Below the pieces are notes generated by a model, which did no database searches, was not told the DNA's origin, and worked only from the letters and a program-made list of their open reading frames with translations. From Ectopseudomonas khazarica (GTDB lineage: Bacteria > Pseudomonadota > Gammaproteobacteria > Pseudomonadales > Pseudomonadaceae): 64,000 nt of DNA. The position numbers were made by a program, and so were the translations under genes. Location: assembly GCF_004521985.1 (NCBI RefSeq), contig NZ_SBHZ01000010.1, positions 62,001 to 126,000 of the forward strand, in the 5' to 3' direction. This document shows positions 1 to 9,241 of this stretch, one piece after another (within the stretch, counting starts at the first letter, position 1; each line of letters begins with the position of its first letter).

Positions 1-6
1 CCCGTA

Positions 7-213
7 ATGCCCAAGATCAAAATCACCCAGGCGTTCAACTTCCACTCTGGTGGCGTGACCAAGCACTACGAGAAGGGTGAACGTGACGTGACCCAGGCTG
101 TGGCCGATCACGCGGTCGCGCGTGGCTATTCGCCAAAACCGGCAGAGCCCGAGGGCGATGCTGCTCCGCCGGCTGCCGAGCCTGCTGCTGCCAAGGCCGC
201 CAAGAAGGCCTGA
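7..213 (+). CDS. Small phage protein upstream of the tail tube gene
   Basis: This is a 68-residue protein with a compact N-terminal half (residues 1-45) and an Ala/Pro/Lys-rich tail (about 46-68) that looks disordered. It ends 31 bases before the tail tube gene and is probably co-transcribed with it. No family is recognised. The position immediately upstream of a tail tube gene suggests a neck/tail-completion or other structural accessory role, but that is inference from location only. The ATG at 7 is close to the window edge, so an upstream start cannot be ruled out. Confidence 0.6.
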   Translation: MPKIKITQAFNFHSGGVTKHYEKGERDVTQAVADHAVARGYSPKPAEPEGDAAPPAAEPAAAKAAKKA

Positions 214-244
214 GCAATAACCCCATTCAACAGAGGTAGCCTCA

Positions 245-994
245 ATGTCTCAGATTGACCGCTCGTTCATCGGCGAGGGCATTGCCTATGCTCGCGCCTA
301 TCAGTCCCAGGATCCGCTGCTGGACATGGGCAACTGCGATGCCTTCAACATCGCCTTCGCCACCAACCGCCAGACATTGCCGAACTTCCGTGGCGGTGGC
401 GGTAACCGTAACGTCCGCGAGCGCGTCACCGACGTGACCGCGACAGTTGGCCTTTACGACCTGACCGAAACCAACCTGGCGCGCATCACCCGCTCGACCG
501 TTGAAAACGTCGCGGCGGGCGTGCAGACGGACGAACCTGCAACCGCCGGCGGCGTGGAAGGCGAGCTGATCCCGTTCAAGTACCTGCCCGACCTGTCCAA
601 GCCGGTCACCGTCAAAGGCGCTGATGATACGGAGCTGTCGGCAGGCGCTGACTACCTGCTGACTCCCCACGGCATTCTGCGTACCGCTGGCTCCAAGATC
701 ACGGCGGCCGGTGTGCTATTCACTTACACCAAACGGGAATCGAGTGCGCTGCAGATGCTCAATGGTAGCGCGCACGAGCTGGAGATCTTCATCGCTGGCC
801 TCAACGATGCACAAAGCGGGGAGCCTTACAGCCTCCGTCTGCGCCGCGTGAAGTTCGGCATGCTGGCCTCGCTGCCTGTGTTCGGGCAGGAGTACCTGAA
901 ACTGGAAGGCCCGGCCGAACTGCTGGCTGACCCGCTGGTGCTGACCAACGACATCAGCAAGTTCTGCCAGATGGATATCGTCAAGGCAGCGTGA
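245..994 (+). CDS. Phage major tail tube protein (putative)
   Basis: This is a 249-residue soluble protein without signal peptide or membrane segment. It is placed two genes before the tape measure gene, where siphoviruses carry the tail tube protein. The middle part (about residues 115-160) reads like an immunoglobulin-like insert or beta-rich domain with alternating Gly/Thr/Val. An AGAGG ribosome site (232-236) precedes the ATG. The tube polymer would stack around the tape measure to form the flexible tail. The call rests on size, context and composition rather than a diagnostic motif. Confidence 0.65.
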   Translation: MSQIDRSFIGEGIAYARAYQSQDPLLDMGNCDAFNIAFATNRQTLPNFRGGGGNRNVRERVTDVTATVGLYDLTETNLARITRSTVENVAAGVQTDEPATAGGVEGELIPFKYLPDLSKPVTVKGADDTELSAGADYLLTPHGILRTAGSKITAAGVLFTYTKRESSALQMLNGSAHELEIFIAGLNDAQSGEPYSLRLRRVKFGMLASLPVFGQEYLKLEGPAELLADPLVLTNDISKFCQMDIVKAA

Positions 995-1073
995 CGAGCC
1001 CGGCCATGGACGGCCGTCTATTCATCCGTCCGCAGCAGACTGTAAGCTTCTGTTTTCTGCGGAGGGAACCCTA

Positions 1074-1871
1074 ATGAAGCAACCATTGATACTTCTACTG
1101 CTCATCGCCCTTGCTGGGTGTGGTGAGCCCAAACTGGATGGTAGTAGCGAACAAGCCATGAAGGCCTCGATGGAGAAGGTCAGCTCGAGCCTCTCTGGCG
1201 AGAGCAAAGCTAAGTTCGATGAGGCCATCAAGGTGGTGCTGTTCTCCGGTATCAACCTGCGTGAAATCGCCAGCGGCAAGCAAACCGCTGATTCTGTTAC
1301 TTCCAATGCTTTTAAAGAGCTCGATGGCAAGACTGCAGACCAGGTGGTCGCCAGGGCGGATGCCATAATTGCCGAGCGCCAGGCGCGAGAGCGGGAGCAG
1401 GGACTTAAGGAGATTCAAGAGCTCACAGCTGTCGTGGAGAAAGCGGAAGCGAACAAAGCGGAGCTCTCGAAGTTTGTTGTTCAGAGATCCCGCTTCCAGC
1501 TCCGCGACAAGCAATATTCAAGCTACAAGGAGCCGATCATCGAGCTGACGGTTTTCAATGGCACTGCTCATCCGGTATCCCGAGCATACTTCAAAGGCAC
1601 GATCGCCTCCCCGGGCCGTTCAGTCCCCTGGCTCGTTGAAGAATTCAACTACTCGATTGCAGGTGGGATTGAGCCCGGCGAAGTAGCCGAATGGGCGCTA
1701 GCACCCAATATGTTCAGTGATTGGGGAAAGGTTCGGGCCCCTGACGACGCAGTATTCACTGTCGAAGTGACTCGTATTGATGGAGCTGATGAGAAGCCTC
1801 TCTACGATGCTCGCGGCTTAACCGAGCAGCAACAGAATCGACTGGCTGAGTTGCGAAAGCGATACCAGTAA
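1074..1871 (+). CDS. Prophage lipoprotein, DUF6694-like, probable moron
   Basis: This 265-residue protein has a typical lipoprotein signal: a hydrophobic stretch (residues 5-15) ending in the lipobox LAGC, so Cys16 would be lipid-modified. After the cysteine, EPKLDGSSEQAMKAS matches my recollection of the DUF6694 lipoprotein family. A charged helical segment (about 95-140) and a beta-rich C-terminal half follow. A strong GGAGGG ribosome site (1061-1066) precedes the ATG, and the gene ends directly in its own hairpin terminator (1881). It sits between tail tube and tape measure, where most siphoviruses have tail-assembly chaperones. It is AT-richer than its neighbours. A lysogenic-conversion role such as superinfection exclusion at the envelope is plausible but unproven. 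Confidence 0.8.
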   Translation: MKQPLILLLLIALAGCGEPKLDGSSEQAMKASMEKVSSSLSGESKAKFDEAIKVVLFSGINLREIASGKQTADSVTSNAFKELDGKTADQVVARADAIIAERQAREREQGLKEIQELTAVVEKAEANKAELSKFVVQRSRFQLRDKQYSSYKEPIIELTVFNGTAHPVSRAYFKGTIASPGRSVPWLVEEFNYSIAGGIEPGEVAEWALAPNMFSDWGKVRAPDDAVFTVEVTRIDGADEKPLYDARGLTEQQQNRLAELRKRYQ

Positions 1872-1880
1872 AAGATATCT

Positions 1881-1906
1881 AAACCCGCCTAGGCGGGTTT
1901 TTTTTC
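1881..1906 (+). terminator. Rho-independent terminator after the lipoprotein gene
   Basis: AAACCCGCCT and AGGCGGGTTT (1881-1900) form a perfect inverted repeat followed by a T run. It lies 9 bases after the lipoprotein stop codon and 15 bases before the tape measure start, so it would cut the tail operon unless antitermination is active. Confidence 0.9.
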
Positions 1907-1920
1907 GCCTGGAGAAAACC

Positions 1921-4900
1921 ATGGCCGGCATCAAAGAGCGCCTGATTCAGTTCATTCTGCGCGGGAAAGACGAGCTTTCGCCCGAGGCCAAGAAATCGAC
2001 CGAGGCGCTCGAAGCGCTGCGCAACGAAGCGGCCTCCCTGAATGAGCAGCTCGATCGCGCAAAAGGCGAGCGCGGCCTGGTGCGTGACATGCTCGCCACC
2101 CAGCGGGCGCTCGAGCAGTCGCAGCGTGTGTTGGCCCAGACCGATGAAAGCATCAAGGAACTGCGTGCTGCGCTGGACGAGAACCCCGGTGGCGCTGGTC
2201 TGAAGCAATCCTTGAAGGATGCGGACAGGGAGGCCGCGCGGTTGCGCCGTGTTATCGCTGGCCTTTCCAGCGACCTGGGCGCCCATGAGAAGGCTGCTCA
2301 GGCTGCTGGCCTGGATACCAGCAAGCTAGCTGAAGAAGAGAAACGCCTCGCCCGCGAAGTTGATGAGGCCAAGAAGGCCCTTAAAGCCAACGGCCAGGAA
2401 CTGCGCGAGCTGGAGCGCGAGCAGTCAAAAGCAAGCCGCGCTGCGGCGGAGCATGCTGGCCGTGTAGGTGCAGTGCGCGAGGCAATGGCCAGCGGTGCGC
2501 GCCAGGTGGTGGCCTACGGCGCCGCCTACCTCTCGCTGAGTGGAATCTTCGGGCTTGTTCGTGGCGGCCTTAACCTGGTGCGCGATGGCATCCGCGCCGT
2601 CATCGATGACGGAATGGATAGCGGCTCGGCCCTGGCTCAGCTCGAGGCCGCGCTGCAGTCGACCGGCAACGCTGCAGGCTTCACTGCTGAGCAGTTGCTG
2701 GAGATGGCCCGCGGATTCCGCGACAACTCGATGCTCTCCGACGAACAGGTGCAAGCCGCCCAAACACGACTGCTCAGTTACACCGATATTGTCGGTGAGC
2801 AATTCCCGAAAGCTATGCAGATCGTCATTGATCAGCAGGAACGCCTGGGTATAAGTGCAGAGGCCTCGGCGGAGACAGTTGGTAGGGCTCTGCAATCGCC
2901 GGTAGAGGCGATGACGACCTTGGGCCGGCAAGGTTTCAAGCTAGAGGAAGGACAGAAGCGGCTGCTGCGTCAGTTGGTTGCAACCGGTAAGACCGCGGAG
3001 GCGCAGGCAGTCATCATGGACATGATGACCGAAGCCTATGGTGGTGCCGCGGCTGCTGCCAAGCTGAACACAGCTGCCGGCCTCTGGAAAACCATCACCG
3101 ACCAGATCGGCGACTTCGCCGGCCGGGTGGGGGACAGCGGCGCTTTCGACTACATCCAGACTAAGTTGCGTCAGATGGCTGACGGCCTGGATGCCATGGC
3201 CAACGACGGCCGCCTGGACAGGCTCGCGCAGCACCTCTCGGACACATTCACTCGCGGTGCCGAAGCGGTCTCGCGCTACGTTGAAAAGCTAGCCACAGTC
3301 GATTTTGAAAGCTTGGCTGACAAGGCCGCCGGGATGGCGAGCAAGATTGGTCCGGCTATTGACCAGACTGTCAGCGCTGGTCAATACGCCACGGCGGCCT
3401 TGACGACGGTTTGGAACGTCTTCTCGGGCACGGTGACTGCCGCTGCAGCGGCACTGACGCTGGCCGTTCAACAGACTGTGGGGCGCCTCGCCTTGGCCAC
3501 CGGCCAGATCGCCAGCGCGTTCGGTGGGGACGACATCAAGGCCAAGGCCGATGCCCTTTACACGTTCCTCGGAGACTTGAGCACAGCATACGCTGTGCAG
3601 GCTAAGACCGATTTCGGTCAGGTCGGTGACGCTTGGAGCTTCCTCAACGAGAGCGTGGAACAGAGCGCCTCCGAGCAGACTGAGACGATCAAAAGAGAGG
3701 CTGATGATCAGTTCGAGCACATCGTCCAGCGCGTCACCGACATCAACAATGCCCTGAGTCAGATCAGCTCAGTCAGCAGTGTGGTGCAACTCCAGCAGCT
3801 CGGCCGTGAAATGTTCAACGCCTATCAGGCTGGGCGGCTCACTCAGGAAGAGTACAGCGCCGGTGTGCTGCTGCTGAACGAGCGGCTCCGTGAGATGGGC
3901 GGCGTAGCTAAAGCAACCGGGTCCGAGGTCAAGGGCGCTGCAGCCAGCTTGAAAACGCTCGCAGATGTGCAGGCGGCCATCAGCAGCGCCAAGACCGCCG
4001 TCGACATCCGCAACATCAACACTGCACTGAACAAGCTCTACGGCGATGGTGTGATCACCGCCTCGCAGTACAACGAGGAGGTCAAGAAGGCAGCGGCCCG
4101 GCAGGCCGAGCTGAAGAAAGCTGTGGAGGGCGGCAAGAAAGCCCAGGACGACAAGAACCAGTCCGACAAGGACGCCATCGTTACCAGCGAGCAGCTACGG
4201 CGCGAGTCGGGCAAACGCATGGAAGCCGAGCGCAAGGCTGGCGATGACGCCATGCAGCAGCGCCGCAAAGAGTCCAGCGACGCCAAGAAGGACATGGGCG
4301 CCATGGCCGGCTTCTACGACGGCGTGATGAACGCCGCCCGCGGGCCGCTCGCCTCGCTGAGCGCCGCGGCGCTGGAAGCTTTCGACCGGCTGCGCGGCAT
4401 CAAGACTGCCGACATGAACATCGACACCAGCAGCCTGGATGCCACGGTCGATTCGTTGGGGCGGGTTAGCAAGGCGCTGGGTGACGTACGCAGCCAGATG
4501 AACAGCCCGTTCACCGGCCCGCTGGGTCGCTGGCAGTTGGACATGCAGGAAGCCAGCCTCAAAACACAGCAGGCATACCTGGGGCAACAAGCTCAGCTCC
4601 AGCGGCTACTCGAGAAGTACCAGAGCGGTGCCCTGAGCACGCGGCAGTTCGAGAGCGCTGCCCGTGGCCTTCGCCGTAGCCTGAGCCTGCTGGATGATTC
4701 CGATCTGAGCAGCCTGGACAGTGCCATCAAGTCCGCCCAGGATTCGATGGAGCAGATGGGGCATTCGACCCGCTCGACGCTGGAAAGCCTTCAGGATGAG
4801 CTGGACGGCCTGCAGGGGCGCACCGAGGACATCGAGCGGCGCCGGTTTGCCGCGCGCCGCCGTGAACTGGAGGCGCAGCTGGCCGAGGCGAATGCGGGGG

Positions 4901-5187
4901 GCGACAGCCAGGCCGTTGCGAACGCCAGTAAGGCTCTCGGCATGCTCCGGCAGATCGAGGCCGAATCGGCGCAGCAGCGGCAGGCCGAGGAGCAGAAGCG
5001 ACGACAGGAAGAGCTGGCGAAAACCAACACGTCTGCAGCGTCGACTCCAAGGCCGGCGGAACAGCCCTCCAAGATTGTCCGGCTGGAGCTGCCTGGCCGG
5101 GCACCAGTTGACGTTTCGGTCGGTAGTGCAAACGATGAAACCAACCTGCTCGCCATCCTCGAGGATGCCGGGCTGAGGACGTTGTAA
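1921..5187 (+). CDS. Phage tail tape measure protein
   Basis: This 1088-residue protein sets tail length and is threaded inside the tail tube. Residues about 15-190 are a long charged coiled coil. A hydrophobic stretch follows at about 195-225, with more Ala/Val-rich hydrophobic segments near 480-530. The C-terminal third (about 680-1040) is again rich in Lys/Glu/Gln/Ala helices. This mix of coiled coil, central hydrophobic patches and large size is characteristic of tape measures. The start ATG is preceded by GGAG (1911-1914). The next tail gene starts on the base after its stop codon, indicating translational coupling. Confidence 0.92.
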   Translation: MAGIKERLIQFILRGKDELSPEAKKSTEALEALRNEAASLNEQLDRAKGERGLVRDMLATQRALEQSQRVLAQTDESIKELRAALDENPGGAGLKQSLKDADREAARLRRVIAGLSSDLGAHEKAAQAAGLDTSKLAEEEKRLAREVDEAKKALKANGQELRELEREQSKASRAAAEHAGRVGAVREAMASGARQVVAYGAAYLSLSGIFGLVRGGLNLVRDGIRAVIDDGMDSGSALAQLEAALQSTGNAAGFTAEQLLEMARGFRDNSMLSDEQVQAAQTRLLSYTDIVGEQFPKAMQIVIDQQERLGISAEASAETVGRALQSPVEAMTTLGRQGFKLEEGQKRLLRQLVATGKTAEAQAVIMDMMTEAYGGAAAAAKLNTAAGLWKTITDQIGDFAGRVGDSGAFDYIQTKLRQMADGLDAMANDGRLDRLAQHLSDTFTRGAEAVSRYVEKLATVDFESLADKAAGMASKIGPAIDQTVSAGQYATAALTTVWNVFSGTVTAAAAALTLAVQQTVGRLALATGQIASAFGGDDIKAKADALYTFLGDLSTAYAVQAKTDFGQVGDAWSFLNESVEQSASEQTETIKREADDQFEHIVQRVTDINNALSQISSVSSVVQLQQLGREMFNAYQAGRLTQEEYSAGVLLLNERLREMGGVAKATGSEVKGAAASLKTLADVQAAISSAKTAVDIRNINTALNKLYGDGVITASQYNEEVKKAAARQAELKKAVEGGKKAQDDKNQSDKDAIVTSEQLRRESGKRMEAERKAGDDAMQQRRKESSDAKKDMGAMAGFYDGVMNAARGPLASLSAAALEAFDRLRGIKTADMNIDTSSLDATVDSLGRVSKALGDVRSQMNSPFTGPLGRWQLDMQEASLKTQQAYLGQQAQLQRLLEKYQSGALSTRQFESAARGLRRSLSLLDDSDLSSLDSAIKSAQDSMEQMGHSTRSTLESLQDELDGLQGRTEDIERRRFAARRRELEAQLAEANAGGDSQAVANASKALGMLRQIEAESAQQRQAEEQKRRQEELAKTNTSAASTPRPAEQPSKIVRLELPGRAPVDVSVGSANDETNLLAILEDAGLRTL

Positions 5188-5613
5188 ATGCCTAACCAGA
5201 TCACCCTGGCCGGTGTTGCACTCGACGACCACCACGAGTGGACGGACGAGTTTCAGTGGAGCGCCGTAGAGCAGGAGCAGGAGCGATCGCTAAGCGGCGC
5301 GCTGATCGTGCAGGAAGGTGTAAAGCGTTATGGCAGGCCTATCACCCTGGCGGCGAACAACGCGGCCTGGACGCCGCTCTCTGTGGTCAGGCGGCTCGAG
5401 GAGCTGCGCGACCAGCTCGGCGTGGTCATGCCGCTCGAGCTGGCGGACGGGCGAGCCTTCCATGTGATCTTCAACCGCGTGGACGGCAACCCGCTCGAGG
5501 CGCAGCAACTGGTGCGGGAGGTCGAGCCTGGTCCCGATGCTGATTACCTGATCACCCTGAAACTGATCACAGTCGCGCCGCCGCCTGATCCGGTACCCGA
5601 CCCACAACCCTGA
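5188..5613 (+). CDS. Phage tail protein following the tape measure
   Basis: This 141-residue protein has its ATG directly after the tape measure stop. It is soluble and beta-rich and ends in a Pro/Asp-rich tail (PPPDPVPDPQP). In flexible-tailed phages the gene after the tape measure usually encodes a distal tail or tail-tip component; the same is inferred here. A hairpin terminator follows it at 5620. No catalytic motif is visible. Confidence 0.65.
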   Translation: MPNQITLAGVALDDHHEWTDEFQWSAVEQEQERSLSGALIVQEGVKRYGRPITLAANNAAWTPLSVVRRLEELRDQLGVVMPLELADGRAFHVIFNRVDGNPLEAQQLVREVEPGPDADYLITLKLITVAPPPDPVPDPQP

Positions 5614-5618
5614 CCTTT

Positions 5619-5642
5619 GAACCCGCCCCGGCGGGTTTTTTT
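5619..5642 (+). terminator. Rho-independent terminator inside the tail module
   Basis: AACCCGCC (5620-5627) pairs with GGCGGGTT (5630-5637), followed by Ts. The stem is almost the same as that of the terminator at 1881. It lies between two tail genes, before the large 1192-residue protein. Confidence 0.85.
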
Positions 5643-5662
5643 ATGCCCGGAGATTGGCTGGC

Positions 5663-8600
5663 ATGACCATCACTAGCAACGACGTGAAACTGCTGGAATC
5701 CCAGCGCCTGACTGATGCCGACGATGGTGGCGGTCGCGCGACTGGCAAGGCCATTGTCGATGGCCAGGTGAACAACCTGTTCCCGGACATCAGCCGGCTT
5801 GACCGCACCATCGGCCGCATCAACCTGCGCAAGGTCAGCGCTGGGGTGATGACCGAGAACGCTGACGCCTACCTCGGCGCCCACGGCATCGTGACCCAGG
5901 GGCCGGCCGATCCGCGCGTCAACGTACTGCTGTTCAATACCGGCAGCCAGACCGATGTGCGCACCGATGCCCAGGATCTGATCGAGAGCTACGTCGCCGC
6001 GGCGTCAATGGCTCAGTTCGACCTGCTCGGCACCCAGCTGGCTGGCCAACGAGCGATCGCCTGCGTGCAGCGCGAGGAGCAGCGCATCCCGGAAAGCGGC
6101 GATGTGTTCCAGCTCGCGACCGCCACGGTGGCTCAGTACGTGCGTGTGGTCGGTGTGGAGTCGCGCCTCGAGCAGTTCACCTTCGACTATGGCAATGCCA
6201 ACTTCGTGAACTTCACCCGGCGCCGGCTGGATCTCCAGCTTTCCGCACCGCTACTGACGCCGTTCCCTGGCGGCCAGGTGACGCCGGCCGGTACCACCGT
6301 CACCGCGCTGGATGGCGCCGCCAAGGCTCGCGTGCTGAGCACGCAGGTTGCCGATGCGGCCCGCTATTTCGGTATCAGCCCGCTGGCCGACGCCGTCGCC
6401 CAAGGCGCGCTCACTGTGCGCGTGAACAGCGTGTATGCGCAGCTGGTGCCGAGCACTACCAAGGAGTCGGCACTGGTCGACCTGTTGGGCGGCTACCAGC
6501 GGCAGCTCTACATCCCAGCCGGGCCGGCTCGTACTGTGAACCTGAGCGTGGCCGTGGGCGCGGTGGCGGGGGAGTCCCGCACCTTTCTCGGTACCGGCTG
6601 CGCGCCTGGCACCCTGACGCTGACAGCAGGCGACGGCGTGTTCAGCGACGACAGCAAGGGCGCGCTGCGCTACGTGAGCGGCAGCAACTGGATCACCTCC
6701 GGGCGCGTGGATTACCAGACCGGGGAGGTGACTCTGGTGCGCACTGGCAGCAGCTGGGCAGGTAACGCCAGTGCGACCTATCGCCCGGGTGCTGCAGCCA
6801 CCGGCGACACCATTACCGGGGAGTATCGAATCACCCTAGGCAATCGCGGTTACGTCTACACCCTGAACCTGGCCGGTGCCATCCCACGGGCCGGCACGCT
6901 GTCTGTGTCGTACCTGGCCCTGGGCAAGTGGTATGAGCTGCGCGACTTTGGCGATGGCCTGCTGACCGGTGAGGGGGCGGGCACCATCAGCATGGCCACC
7001 GGCTCGGTAAGCCTGACCCTGAACGCGCTGCCAGATGTTGGCAGCTCGCTGGTGTACAGCTACGTCAGCTCGGCCGACGACGCCATCAGCAGCCATGCCG
7101 GCGCCGCGGTCAAGCCTGAAATCGAGGTGCGCTACACGCTGCCTGGCGGCGGCATCCAGCCTGGCACCCTGACGGTATCGTTCACCGCCGGCACGGCGTT
7201 GACCCTGAGCGACGATGGCCTGGGCAAGCTGAGCGGTAATGGCGGTACCGGCACCATCGTCTATGCGACCGGTGACCTAGTGATGAAGCTGAGCGCGCCA
7301 CCGGCATCCGGGATCGCTTACACCTTCCGCCGCGGCTCTGTCGACGACGCGCCGCTGAGCGTGACCAGCGACGGCAGCGGGGTGGCGACGTTTACCATCC
7401 CCGGTGCGCCGCTCAAGCCTGGCAGCGTGCGGATCGACTGGCTGACCACGCGCCGCCAGTCGGCGCCGGCGATCAACTGGAAGGTGATCGAAAGCGGCAA
7501 CGTGCTCCCGATCTATGACGGCACGAGAGAGGTGAGCAACACCGCCAGCGACAACGGCGCCGGCGGCTGGCAGGGTGGCCGCAATGGCTCGATCAACTAC
7601 CAGACGGGCCAGTGCACCCTGCAGGTGGCGCAGCTGTATGACTATATCGAATACACCTACAGCAACCGCGCCAGGAACAACACCACTGGGCCGTATACCG
7701 AGCCGGTGCTGGTGACTACGCCTGTGCAGCAGCGCGAGCAGTTCGCCGGCACGCTCTCGGCCAAATCCCAGGCTGCCGGTGCAAGCTCGGACGAAGCCAC
7801 GCACACCCAGGCGCAGCCGCCGATCACGGTCGACCTGCTGCCCAACGTTGGCGCCGCCATCGTGCCCGGCTCGCTGTTGTTCAGCTGGAACGGGTCGCTG
7901 TACACCGACCGCAGCGGGATCCTGTACCGCGATGTCTCCAGTGCCACCAATGGAGGTGTGGCGGTGGGCGCCGTCGACTACGTGGGCCGCACGGCGACCA
8001 TCAACAGCTACGCCGGCAACGCGCTGGGGGCGGTGACGCTGCTGGCCTGCCTGACCGCATCGACGGGCTTTGGCGTAACCGCGGCCACGTTCCGCACGCC
8101 GGGCGCACCGCTGCGCGCCGGTAGCATGCAGGTGACCGCGGTGCGCGCCGACACTGCTCAGGTAGTGACCGCCGTGTCCGACCTGAACGGTGTGTTCGCC
8201 ACCGGCATCATCCGTGGCGCCGTCGACGCCGCCACCGGCATCGCACGGCTGACGTTCACCACCAACCCCGATGATGAATCGGGCGAGAGCGACGTGCCGG
8301 TGATCCCACTGCTGACCCGCTACAACGCGGTGGTACAAACGCGCCTGCCGCTCGATGCGGGCCTGCTCGGCCTGGACCCGGTACGCCTGCCGGCTGACGG
8401 CCGAGTGCCGATCTACCGGGAGGGTGACGTGCTGGTGATCCACCACACTGCCGAGACCGTTGTGGCGTCGCCGGAAGGTGGTGCCACGGTCACGCTCGCC
8501 AGGCAGCAGCAGGCGAACATCGAGGTAGTGGATAGCGACGGCCACGTGCTGCGGGCCTCGTCGTTCAGCGACGACCGCGAGAAAGGCACGGTGACCTGGG

Positions 8601-9241
8601 CGAACCCGCTGGTGCTGCAGACCGAGAACGGCACGCCCCTGAGCACGCCGCTGATCATTCGTGATCGCGTCGAGCACATGGCGCTGTGCGTCGAGGTGCA
8701 GATCACCGGGCAGGTGGGGCTGAGTTCGCCGATACCGTGGGATCTGCCGGCAGGCGAGGCGATGGTGTCCAGCGCCGTGACCTGGGGCGACCTGCAGTCG
8801 CGGGTACACACCTGGTTTACGCAGCAGACGTGGAGTCAAGGTGCGCCCAACTGGGCAGATCGGCCCGAGGGCAACACCACGACGGCGAACTACAACCAGC
8901 TGAGCTACCCGCCGGTGATCACCAACGTCGGTGCCATTGCCGGCAAGTGGGCGCTGGTGTTCACCAGCAACACTTCGTTCAACGTGGTGGAGCAGCAGCT
9001 CGGCGTGATCGCCACCGGCAGTACAGGCAGTGACCTGTCACCCATCAACGCCCTGACGGGCCAGCCGTATTTCACGATCCGGCGCGAAGGTTGGGGCACT
9101 GGCTGGGCGGCCGGCAACGCCGTGCGCTTCAACACCGACTCGGCGCTTGGGCCGATGTGGGTGATCCGTACGGTCATCAGCGGGCAGGGCACCGTCAACG
9201 ATGACCAGTTCAAACTTCAAATTCGTGGAGATGCTGACTAA
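5663..9241 (+). CDS. Large repeat-containing phage tail protein
   Basis: The ATG at 5663 is chosen because GGAGA (5650-5654) lies at proper spacing; a TTG at 5654 would overlap that site. The product is 1192 residues. From about 6604 to 8270 it contains repeated beta-rich units, each opening with a Pro/Gly phrase such as APGTL, RAGTL, QPGTL, KPGSV, VPGSL or RAGSM. Several continue with a D-G-L/GTI-x-x-ATG phrase. This modular architecture suits a tail-tip, central fibre or baseplate structural protein. No peptidase, lyase or hydrolase motif is recognised. Its stop overlaps the next start (TAATG). Confidence 0.7.
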   Translation: MTITSNDVKLLESQRLTDADDGGGRATGKAIVDGQVNNLFPDISRLDRTIGRINLRKVSAGVMTENADAYLGAHGIVTQGPADPRVNVLLFNTGSQTDVRTDAQDLIESYVAAASMAQFDLLGTQLAGQRAIACVQREEQRIPESGDVFQLATATVAQYVRVVGVESRLEQFTFDYGNANFVNFTRRRLDLQLSAPLLTPFPGGQVTPAGTTVTALDGAAKARVLSTQVADAARYFGISPLADAVAQGALTVRVNSVYAQLVPSTTKESALVDLLGGYQRQLYIPAGPARTVNLSVAVGAVAGESRTFLGTGCAPGTLTLTAGDGVFSDDSKGALRYVSGSNWITSGRVDYQTGEVTLVRTGSSWAGNASATYRPGAAATGDTITGEYRITLGNRGYVYTLNLAGAIPRAGTLSVSYLALGKWYELRDFGDGLLTGEGAGTISMATGSVSLTLNALPDVGSSLVYSYVSSADDAISSHAGAAVKPEIEVRYTLPGGGIQPGTLTVSFTAGTALTLSDDGLGKLSGNGGTGTIVYATGDLVMKLSAPPASGIAYTFRRGSVDDAPLSVTSDGSGVATFTIPGAPLKPGSVRIDWLTTRRQSAPAINWKVIESGNVLPIYDGTREVSNTASDNGAGGWQGGRNGSINYQTGQCTLQVAQLYDYIEYTYSNRARNNTTGPYTEPVLVTTPVQQREQFAGTLSAKSQAAGASSDEATHTQAQPPITVDLLPNVGAAIVPGSLLFSWNGSLYTDRSGILYRDVSSATNGGVAVGAVDYVGRTATINSYAGNALGAVTLLACLTASTGFGVTAATFRTPGAPLRAGSMQVTAVRADTAQVVTAVSDLNGVFATGIIRGAVDAATGIARLTFTTNPDDESGESDVPVIPLLTRYNAVVQTRLPLDAGLLGLDPVRLPADGRVPIYREGDVLVIHHTAETVVASPEGGATVTLARQQQANIEVVDSDGHVLRASSFSDDREKGTVTWANPLVLQTENGTPLSTPLIIRDRVEHMALCVEVQITGQVGLSSPIPWDLPAGEAMVSSAVTWGDLQSRVHTWFTQQTWSQGAPNWADRPEGNTTTANYNQLSYPPVITNVGAIAGKWALVFTSNTSFNVVEQQLGVIATGSTGSDLSPINALTGQPYFTIRREGWGTGWAAGNAVRFNTDSALGPMWVIRTVISGQGTVNDDQFKLQIRGDAD

